Assembly: GCA_022701365.1 (NCBI GenBank)
Contig: JAKUHH010000117.1
Coordinates: 1-64,000 of the forward strand
Reading direction: 5' to 3'
DNA from: Mycocentrospora acerina
Lineage: Eukaryota; Ascomycota; Dothideomycetes; Pleosporales
Length of the DNA: 64,000 nt
Positions 55,944-64,000 of the stretch are shown one piece after another (the first letter of the stretch is position 1; every line of letters starts with the position of its first letter). Both the position numbers and the translations under genes were made by a program. Under the pieces are notes generated by a model, which had not been told where the DNA came from, searched no databases, and saw only the letters and a list, made by a program, of their open reading frames with translations.

Positions 55944-58825
55944 ATGTCCTTTAGATTTTCTCGATACTTGTTCCCTAATACGCCAGTAGACGTGTTCACT
56001 ATTGTTGGCAAGTACGAACACTTTGTCGACACAGCGTGGCCCAAGCCTGCACCTGGACAGACGCTGCGCGTTGTCGATACAAAAACATGCTATTTAAATC
56101 TTCTGAGATCGTGTACTGGAGAACGTTGTCGCACAGAAATCCGTAGAATTTTTATAGACCTAGATGCCGAGAGTCGGCCTTTGGATCGTGCACCGCGGAT
56201 ACGTCAGATGTCACCCGAGAAATGCTCTAGCCGATCCTTCGTCAAAGCCTGTAGTTTAACCAGCAACGCAGTCTGTTTCGTTGATGATAGTATTGATAAG
56301 ATAGCAACTAATTACCTCAAATGGATTGAAACCTGCAACAACATTGTCGAAGAGCCTGTCAAGCCCATGGCAGTCATCGTGCTCTGCGGCTCACGGATAG
56401 AGAAACATAAATTTGACATAGCAGAAGCATTGTCAACCGCATGTAATAATACTGCAGAGAGAGCTGCAACGTATAGTCTGCGCCATTGTTGTTTTACTCA
56501 CACCAGTGTACTTCGCCTCTCATCGCCGTTGAATCGCACGCTCCGCTATCGCGAAAATCGGCGGCTACTAGAGACGATCCAGCAGCAAGTTCTGGAGATG
56601 GTCAATGGATACGTTCCGTCGTATGGATATTCGTGGCGGGAATACAACGTACACCAAATCTTCGATTGTGCGTTGGCTTTCTTTGCTGGCGACACGAATG
56701 GACGGCTGTTCAGCGTCGCACGGACAGTTTCGGCAGATCTTCCTCTTCCTGGAATGGATGTACTGCACCAGCAAGCGTTCTTCGACATTACAGAGCCGCC
56801 ACTAGAGCGAAATGACACTGCTGAAATCACGCATACACTGCTTGGCATGTACATGGCATACCACCTGTTGGCGCATTGTCCACTCCTAGAGATTGAGAAC
56901 TTCAGACTGATCTCCGCGTCTAGCGATTCACTTTTTCATTTTCTGTTTCGGCGGTACGAGCGAGTCGCAGAACAGATATTGGCGCACATTGCAGCACCGA
57001 AGCACGCAGACACAACATCACTTGGCAGTGTGAGAACGCATATGCATGAGACAATCAATACATACCTAGGCCAAGGAGAGAGCATTACCCGGACTCATCT
57101 ATCCAGCTTGCAAAAGTATTGCCAATTTTTCCGACAGCAGAAGCAGCAGCGGCTTTGTGCTGGATGCTTCTTTGCATATTGGGACGATGTGCTGCCGTGC
57201 CGTCACGGATTTTGCAAGAAGTGCTCCCACAACCACTCTTCTAGCTGGAAACTCAGTGCGCGCATCCAGATCACGCAGTGCCCAGTTTGCAACAAAGAAT
57301 TCCAGAAGCCATTTGGCATCAGACTCCAGCCTCCGACTGCTGGTGGCCGGGTCCTTTCGCTAGATGGCGGTGGCGTGAAAGGCATAATCGAGTTGAATAT
57401 CCTGCAGCAACTGCAGACTATTGTTGGAGGCGACCTACCCATGAACAAACTCTTTGACATGATTATGGGAACGAGTATAGGTAAGATTGTTTCTCATAGC
57501 TGCAATGGCCTACTAACGCTCAAGCAATAACAGGCGGCATCATTGCCCTCGGTATCTCTATCAATCAGTGGGATCTCGACACATGCCGAGAGAAGCTCGT
57601 CGCACTTACTGCTCAGATTTTCTCATCCACCTCTTCGGGCTCAAGATGGGCCAAAGGCTCGATTGCAAGCGTTCTCAAATACGTCAAGTATGCGGCATGC
57701 CTGGCATTGCAGCACAGCCTTGTGAGAGGATCACTCATTGAATCAGTACACCATCAAGAATTTGGGCAGAGCGGTAGCATGATGTTTCTCACACATACGG
57801 ACGAAACGCCGACTATGGTCGCGGTGACGGCCTGCAACATCCGCGACGCAGCCTGCTGCATCATCACCTCGTATAATAGGCCGTCGCTGGACCCATCGAA
57901 ACCTTACAAGTGGCTGCAAACCCAGGACGCCCACCTACAGGTTAAAGTCTGGGAAGCGTAAGTGGAAATCTCCCCCAACTCTTCCATATTCTAGCTAACT
58001 GGAAACAGCGCGCGATGCACATCGGCTGTGCCGTTTCTCTTCCCAGCCGCGCAGCTGCAGGGGGAAAAGTTCCATGACGGCGCACTGGCATACAATAACC
58101 CAACATTACTTGCTATAGAGGAGGCTAACATTGTCTGGGGATCGAATGGCTCTCGGAACCTGGTATTGTCTATCGGATGCGGCGTGACTAGGGATCGACA
58201 CAACAACAGGCAGGGTCCAGTGTTCTGCTGCACGCATTCGTTTATGGAAAGCATGTCCGCATCAAAGCAGAATGAAGAGCTTCTCCTGAAAGGATACCGT
58301 TTCACCAGACTTGATCCAACCCTGGACATGGAAGTTGTTTCTTTAGACGACCATCAAGCTATCCCAAGACTACAGCAATGCTTCTCCGCAACTCTCCTCC
58401 ACGATACCACTTTCGTTGAGCGCCTCCGATCCGCTGCATTTGAAATGATAGCTTCGATGTTTTACTTTGAGATTGTTCCGCAGCTTGTGTTCAATTCCAG
58501 GTCAGCAGAATACCTTGTCATGATCACAATACGTCCGCGCCTCCCTTCAAGTACCCTTCAGCATTTCTACGCGCACAAGGTCTTCCATCCCATGCACTTT
58601 GAAGTCAATGGAAAGTATTTCAAGTTTTCTTTGTTTAAAAAGGTAAATGTGCGGGTACTTGATCTTGAAAAGCCCGTGAAGGTTGCGCTGTGGTCCAGGC
58701 CGTATCATGCCTGGATCTCGGGATCCCATGCATCCGTAGATGGAACCCTGCGCCTTCAAGAGAACTTTTATACCCGGATAGGGTCAAACAAGCGTCAACT
58801 AGCGCGAAAATCTCCCAAACAATAA
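55944..58825 (+). CDS. RING finger plus patatin-like phospholipase protein
   Basis: Three exons (55944-57480, 57534-57957, 58009-58825) join in frame to 925 residues. The first 400 residues form a region that I cannot assign (IRRIFIDLDAESRPL; KPMAVIVLCGSRIEKHKF; YGYSWREYNVHQIFDCALAFF). A RING-type Cys/His cluster follows at about 405-449 (LCAGCFFAYWDDVLPCRHGFCKKC, then QCPVC). Next is a patatin domain: oxyanion loop LDGGGVKG (473-480), nucleophile elbow GTSIG with Ser511 split by intron 1, and the D-G-A motif with Asp677 (FHDGALAYNNP). So the lipase dyad is complete. About 240 residues follow without a known domain. Patatins cleave acyl chains from membrane lipids. Fusions of patatin with other modules are common in fungi and some act in cell-death or nonself reactions, but that role is not shown here. 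Confidence 0.88.
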
Positions 58826-59589
58826 ACAAAGAACATCTCTTGCGACATTGATTTGCAGGTATACATACGCGCGACTGAGATTCATCCTGCTAGCGTAACA
58901 AAGCCAATTGAATTGAGCACTTCAACTCTTACTGTGGTCATCTGATTAAATTTTGAGGCTTAGGTATTGAAGAGGAAAGCTGTAGCAGCCTTGGATTTGA
59001 AGACAGGCAAAACCCAGAATCTCTGAAACGACCTACATGCCGATCTTAGGACGCTCCATATCTCTATCACACACCTGAGATGCAGGTAGAACTCGTAGGC
59101 GGAGAAGATTTTGATAGGTAAAAACAACGAGTAGGTAGTACTGTTTCGATCAAGAGTCTAATCTTGTATGTACCTCCGAATACAAGCACTCTACATTCTT
59201 CTTAAAAGAAATGTCGTAATGTTTTATATATCTAAATACTCTAACTTTTTTGTCCAATTTTTAAATGCATTATCCGAAAGTCTTGTATTGAGTTAAATCT
59301 TTAAAATTAATTTACTATTATCTAGAAAGCAGGCAATATTCAAATTCAACCTCTAGAGTGCCTTCTTAAGAGAGTGAACTGTGATCCCAAATTATTTAAA
59401 AAGTTTGTTCATATAATAGACTTTTCTTTGCTTCTTGCAAAAATCATATGTCTCTTTGATTTCAACCAAAATCATAATTCAAAATTTAGACTTCGCACCT
59501 CTGACAACTCGATCGCTTTAAATTGTAAAAAGATCTTACTAGCGATGTGGTACGGTTTACGGGTACGCTCTATTCCCAGAAGACCGTTC
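58826..59589. other. Convergent 3' intergenic region, AT-rich
   Basis: No gene was seen apart from a doubtful frame at 59374-59595. Confidence 0.4.
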
Positions 59590-60742
59590 TTATAGATTAT
59601 GATTGACGGTCAGATGGTGAGTAGAAGCTGTCCTGGCGGATTGCACATGGATAAGATTACCGCTGCTTAGCTGATACCTCTGCATCTGAACCTGTACAGG
59701 ATATGAATTTGTTACAGATGACAACTCTGTCGACTGAATATTGTCCGCTACCCGCTGGCTAGTCTGTACGCGGCGATTGAAAATCTCTCTTACAACAAAC
59801 GAGATACTGGAGAACTGTGGCAATGCATACTTTTCCACTAGCAGTGTAGGTGGTCTAGCGAGACGGTAGTAAAGACCTGTGAAGATAGCGTAATCATATA
59901 TGCCTGCCCAACCTAGTGGCTCTAGTGTCGAGCTGGTGAGGAGAGCGCGCGCTAGGGCGAGCGAAGATCGTGAGAGAACGGATGGCTTGACGCAGATAAA
60001 TTCCTTGCACAATAGTGTGATTTCAACAATGTACATGCTTAGATGCCTTAGTTTGAGGTCGAAAGTGGTTTCTAGTAATGCCAGTTCGAGGAATGTGTAC
60101 GTGTCAGGGTGTCCAATGGTCCAGTTGAGAGCTTGCAAAATACTCCATTCCATATCTATGAACATGGACGCAGTGTATATCGAGCAACACACTGACACAA
60201 GCTCATACAAAGATGGAACTCGATCTCGATCATCTATGTACTTGGTTGCGATCAATAGGGCAGTACAGCCGGCCAACTGAAGTTGTTGCTTCCTGACAGG
60301 TTGGAGGGAACAATATCGATCCAAGACGTTAACGGCAAGAAATAACGTCTCTGGTTGCAACTCAAAGGCCTGATGAACATTGTGGAGAAAACAAATAAGC
60401 TCGTATCGCATGTTCCAGTCAATTTCATTCAAGGCCTTGAAAAACCTAGCGTCGGGCAGGGTTTGAAGCTAGGGCAGGTCAGCAATATTCTAGTAGAGAT
60501 GCGTGTGTCAGATCTCCAACCTCTATTTGTTCTATGTATCCTATCACTTCGTCTCTGTATTCTTTTATATTTTGATATGAGGTTTTTGTAGTCAGATCTC
60601 GTTGCCACATCCCCCTACTATGTCTTCGAGAGTACTGCCGAGCTTGCGCAGCACGTGACACAGGACAGTCATTTCTGCGCTCGACAAAGTAGCTGTCACA
60701 ACGACTATAGGGATAGGGGACAATGCGACGACAGAGAGCCAT
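59590..60742 (-). CDS. Cyclin (G1/B-type, cyclin box intact)
   Basis: Two exons (60742-60521, 60468-59590) join across a 52-nt intron (donor gttgga, branch gctgacc, acceptor cctag) to give 366 residues. The cyclin box is clear: EYRDEVIGYIEQIE, then EIDWNMRYELICFLHNVHQ, PETLFLAVNVLDRYCS, KQQLQLAGCTALLIATKY, EWSILQALNWTIGHPDTYTFLEL and the C-terminal fold (LRHLSMYIVEITLLCKEFI, SRSSLALARALL). The first 60 residues are basic and lack an obvious destruction box. The short N-terminus and the MRYELICFLHNVH form fit CLN-like G1 cyclins better than mitotic cyclins, but this is a judgement by eye. It would activate a CDK in the cell cycle. The C-terminal tail is Ser/Thr/Gln-rich. Confidence 0.85.
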
Positions 60743-61413
60743 GTTCGAATCAAAGCAGATCAATTTGAACGAGGATCATCAAGGGAAGAGGAGTAAAATA
60801 GCGCAATATAGCTGGAAGAGACAATTAGTGTAATATTCTACAAGACTGCCAGACAAAATCATTTCACTATTTACACATCCCCCTCAGATCTTACTGAGAA
60901 TAGTTGCAATCAGATAACCTGAAAATGTCTTGTAAGTTCTTCTTATTTGAAGATTCAAAATTCCATCTACTTCTTTCATTTGAGTCATTTCGCAAACGTA
61001 CGTACGTTCGTCTTAGGTAACGGATCCGCTGATTTACACCTAACAAACTTGCACAAAGAAAATCTTAAAAAGATCTTTGCCCACACATTTTGAGGAAAAA
61101 AAAAACAAAAGCTAAATTTCGCTACTTTCTGATGATAATAATTTTTCGCAAATTTTTGAAACCAGTCCCTTACAATTAGAAAAGCAGCGAAAATCAAGCG
61201 ATAAAAATATTACACAATTTTTTAGAAAAAATTCATTAAAAAACAGTGAGTAACAAATATTTTGCTTTCAGAAGAGTTTTGTGCTACAAAATGAGACTTA
61301 GTGAGATCTCCAACCACGTTTCTAAGTCATCTTCAATCGCGTTTGCTTCAACACCAATAAACTAAGATTTCTCTCTAAGAATAACGTTCTGAAAATGTCA
61401 GATGTTCTAGAAA
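60743..61413. other. Intergenic, AT-rich
   Basis: No gene was seen. A long A run occurs near 61098. Confidence 0.4.
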
Positions 61414-62553
61414 TTATTTTCTTTTCACTTTTTCACAATACGCCTGAAGTTTCTTCCTTAATCGCTGAACAAGCTTCCCTTGCCCAGACCCAAGAACTTT
61501 TTCCAATTCCGACAATGTCATTTTTTGGTTCTTGCTATGACGCCCCCCTCTCTCTAAATGTGTCCAGTAGTGATCCCTGAGATTGTCGCTACGCGAGAAG
61601 AACTTTTTGCAAAAGGGGATCTTACAGTAAAAGTTTTTATTATTGCTATGCACGGTTCTGAGGTGTCGACGAAGATGCTCTGGTCGCATAAATGCTAACT
61701 TGCATCTCTTGGCAAAACAATCTGGCATAGTCGTAAAGTTGCATATAAACGGCCGCGTGATTTGCTCCTCAAAGTTACCAACCAGACCCTTCTGATCATT
61801 GACGTCTAATGAATGATGATTTTGCTCGAAGACCTTCTGTATGAACGTGTATGCATTTTTGTGTCTGTTGTTTTGATTGTTGATTTTGCGCTGAGATATA
61901 TTGCTCTCTTCTTTGTTGTTGTCTCCATTCTTGCTTAGTTCGTCTGAATTTTTAAGCATTGATTGTCTGGCTTCCCCAGATTTATTAGAGTGTCGATGCT
62001 GGCTTGAATAGTGATTGTAGGAGAAGTTTGATAATGTTCTATCATAGGCAGATTGCAGAGACAAGCCGCATATGTCCTTCTTAAAGCTAAAAGGATGTGT
62101 GGAATGAGCGGTGATAATATCTATTTCACCTTCACAATAGTGATAACCGATCTCGGTATCACTCATCGAAGAGGAAAAGCAGACAGAGCTACCAGGATGA
62201 TAGTAGGGAGGTAGAACAGGTGAAATATGTGGTATTGACGTAGGAGTGACCAAATCGTCATTGTTTATGGACCGGGATTTGTATAAAGGCCGTATATGCG
62301 GTGATACTAATGAATCTGGAGTCTCTGCTAGAGTGATTTTTCGGGTGCTTGGCCGCTCCTCGTACAGTTCTTGGTCCCATATTGGAGAGGCCAGGTCGTT
62401 TTGCACATTGAAATTGTTCCTATACTCTCGTTGAGAACTGTACTCCCAAGATTCCCTTCTCTCGTTGGGCAAGACATCTTGACCAGTAATATCCCAGGAG
62501 TAAAAATAACCTGACCCTTTTCGCAAATCATGTGAAGATCGATCAAATGCCAT
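61414..62553 (-). CDS. C2H2 zinc-finger transcription factor
   Basis: The ATG at 62553 gives 379 residues in one exon. Two C2H2 fingers lie near the C-terminus (about residues 285-340). The first, CFAKRCKLAFMRPEHLRRH followed by LRTVH, is C-x4-C-x12-H-x4-H. The second, CKIPFCKKFFSRSDNLRDH followed by YWTH, is C-x4-C-x12-H-x3-H. The spacing and the RSDNL helix resemble fungal development and stress regulators of the BrlA/Msn2 kind, but the rest is different. After the fingers comes a conserved-looking basic tail (RGGRHSKNQKMTLSELEKVL). The N-terminal 280 residues are polar and low in structure. It is a nuclear DNA-binding protein; target genes are unknown. Confidence 0.87.
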   Translation of the reverse strand: MAFDRSSHDLRKGSGYFYSWDITGQDVLPNERRESWEYSSQREYRNNFNVQNDLASPIWDQELYEERPSTRKITLAETPDSLVSPHIRPLYKSRSINNDDLVTPTSIPHISPVLPPYYHPGSSVCFSSSMSDTEIGYHYCEGEIDIITAHSTHPFSFKKDICGLSLQSAYDRTLSNFSYNHYSSQHRHSNKSGEARQSMLKNSDELSKNGDNNKEESNISQRKINNQNNRHKNAYTFIQKVFEQNHHSLDVNDQKGLVGNFEEQITRPFICNFTTMPDCFAKRCKLAFMRPEHLRRHLRTVHSNNKNFYCKIPFCKKFFSRSDNLRDHYWTHLERGGRHSKNQKMTLSELEKVLGSGQGKLVQRLRKKLQAYCEKVKRK

Positions 62554-63580
62554 TGGTAACAACCAGAAAATAATAGAGTATCAATAGTTCTTTAGTGCTT
62601 CTTGCAATGTTTAGAGAAGGGTAAGGAGCGGTAATGCGAGAAACGCCGAACACGACAAGAGAGTATTTAAGGATATTAATTGGATACCTCTAATAATGAC
62701 ACATTAAATCAAGAAGCTACAATGGTATTTTTACTTATTCCAGTCAGCGTATCATAGGTTTTTGCAAGGTGAGGTCGCCTTGACTAGGTATGCGTGCAGC
62801 CACGCTAGTAGGCAATGTCAACCTAAGGAAGGAGCTATTTCAAATTACATTCAAAAAGTTTGAAGCTCTGACTTCTAGAAACGTAAATCGTATATTGATT
62901 ACTATTCTTTGCTTAGTAAGTATAATGTACTCCACCTTGCACATTTGATTCAATAGGATTCGCAAAAGACAATTGTAGTGGCAGCCGCTAATTTAGTCTG
63001 CTAACAAAATCGCTAGCAATAACGTACTATTTCGTCACCTTTTTCTCAATTCAGGAGGCCGTCCAGTTGCTATACTTGACCATAGTGATGTTTAAGAAAA
63101 CTAATAATAAGCACTCTCTTTGCGATGTGCAGCTTGCTAATCGGTCAAAGTGTACTAAAATTCAAATTTCTTTTACACATTGTGCTGAAGAGGCTTCTCA
63201 AGGAATTTGTAATTTGATCTAACTATAGAAACATTAAATTCCACGACGATAAATTACCACTATTATGCTAACACGTGTGGTACTAGAGTAAAGTAGAACA
63301 CTTTCTGACGAGCTGAGAATCTGCTTGGTATGAATATGGGTGGATGAATTGAAATTTCGGCTCAGCATTATTCCCGAAGTACGATAATAAATAAAACAGT
63401 GTATGCACTATTAATTAGTTTTCCTATAATTGGTTTTGGAATTCAAACTATTGTTCATGTATATCAATACCTCCGCAAGTGGAGTAGACAACTTTAGAAG
63501 ATATATTAAATCTGCACCGGAAAGGAAACGCTGAGCACATGCGGACGCAGCCTTCGAAATATACATACAGCAAACAGATT
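62554..63580. other. Intergenic, AT-rich
   Basis: No supported gene was seen. If the gene starting at 63581 has earlier exons, they were not recognised here. Confidence 0.35.
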
Positions 63581-64000
63581 ATGACCCAGAACACATCGCC
63601 CAGTAACTCACCGACTACACATGACAGAACTGATGCGATGGCTTCCATGCCAGTTACCATACAAGGCGACTTATTCCGCCGTACATTTCAATCCTCTCGC
63701 CAAGTGCGAGACCCTACGAACTCTAGAAACTTTACCTTTAGGCAGTTAAACCAACAGGATTTCTACCTCTATCAGTATTTTTCCGAAGAGATTCTTCCTC
63801 TGATCTGTCCACTTCTGCAAGTAAGCCAGCGCAACTCTACACAAGTTACTACAATGCTCTCAGTGGAGGTCTTGGATGAAGTGACTGTAGACTGCTGCCT
63901 GGGCATTTCTGCTATCCACCTCAAGGCGACAGGACAATGGCGACATAAACAGGCCGACCCTGAGATTACACGCTACGCATGTAGGACTCTAGAGAAGCTT
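63581..64000 (+). CDS. Probable fungal transcription factor (Fungal_trans_2-like), 5' part
   Basis: An open frame starts at ATG 63581 and runs off the window after 140 codons. The start is a Ser/Thr-rich stretch (MTQNTSPSNSPTTHDRTDAM). It is followed by FTFRQLNQQDFYLYQYFSEE, ILPLICPLLQVSQRN and VTVDCCLGISAIHLKATGQ. The Y-x-Y-F-x2-E-I-x-P and C-C-L-x-I-[SA]-A-x-H-L-K-A-T patterns are those of the fungal-specific transcription factor domain 2, found in many Zn2Cys6 regulators. No Zn2Cys6 cluster is seen in the 140 residues or directly upstream. The protein is truncated only by the window edge. Confidence 0.65.
   Translation, partial: MTQNTSPSNSPTTHDRTDAMASMPVTIQGDLFRRTFQSSRQVRDPTNSRNFTFRQLNQQDFYLYQYFSEEILPLICPLLQVSQRNSTQVTTMLSVEVLDEVTVDCCLGISAIHLKATGQWRHKQADPEITRYACRTLEKL

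Noticed and set aside
55944..58825. Starship-type giant transposon carrying the patatin gene
   Set aside because: Patatin-like genes are common Starship cargo, but no DUF3435 tyrosine recombinase, DUF3723 gene or element boundary was seen in the window.

Overview
The window looks like 64 kb of a filamentous ascomycete genome, most likely a Dothideomycete. The class is an inference from gene families and style. Genes are short-intron (about 48-220 nt, GT..AG, with CTAAC/CTGAC-like branch sites), carry fungal-only families (DUF7730-like and DUF3716-like domains, BYS1-type secreted protein, fungal patatin/RING protein) and sit as islands in long AT-rich stretches with decayed transposable elements. 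No tRNA, rRNA, CRISPR or origin was recognised. Joining exons by eye gave closed, frame-consistent models for several genes that no single open frame covers: a PTR2-type peptide transporter (8 exons, 557 aa), a DHA2-type MFS transporter (5 exons, 545 aa), a mucin-like wall protein (7 exons, 794 aa), a GH3 beta-glucosidase (5 exons, 792 aa), a patatin/RING protein (3 exons, 925 aa), a cyclin (2 exons, 366 aa), an F-box protein, a DUF7730-like protein and a DUF3716-like protein.

Layout. 0-3.1 kb: the 3' end of a P-type Ca2+-ATPase gene, then a rearranged locus where TRM12 (wybutosine synthesis) is broken. Its C-terminal part is on the minus strand, a middle piece lies inverted on the plus strand, and the inverted piece abuts a decayed second copy of the Ca2+-ATPase 3' region. 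4-8.3 kb: a divergent histone H3 variant, a RING fragment and a RING-H2 protein. 9.7-11.8 kb: a dead Fot1/pogo-type DNA transposon. 12.5-14.7 kb: the peptide transporter. 15-20 kb: mostly empty, with an 18-bp tandem repeat. 20.2-21.4 kb: a bZIP factor. 22-28 kb: AT-rich, with three diverged LTR-like repeats and a secreted double-psi beta-barrel protein. 28-30.2 kb: a divergent pair of secreted-protein genes. 31-36 kb: mostly empty with hypothetical ORFs. 36.6-40.2 kb: DUF7730-like gene and MFS transporter. 41.8-46.4 kb: mucin-like wall protein and a small secreted protein. 47.3-49.9 kb: GH3 beta-glucosidase. 51-58.8 kb: DUF3716-like gene, F-box protein, patatin/RING protein. 59.6-64 kb: cyclin, C2H2 factor and the start of a probable fungal transcription factor cut by the window edge.

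The gene set does not form one biosynthetic cluster. The shared theme is the cell surface and environment (two transporters, GH3, four or five secreted proteins) plus regulators (bZIP, C2H2, F-box, RING, cyclin, H3 variant). The most unusual items are the H3 variant with a rewritten tail, the TRM12 inversion joined to a Ca2+-ATPase fragment, the patatin/RING protein with an unrecognised N-terminal half, and a pair of related small ORFs at 11.9 and 34.9 kb.
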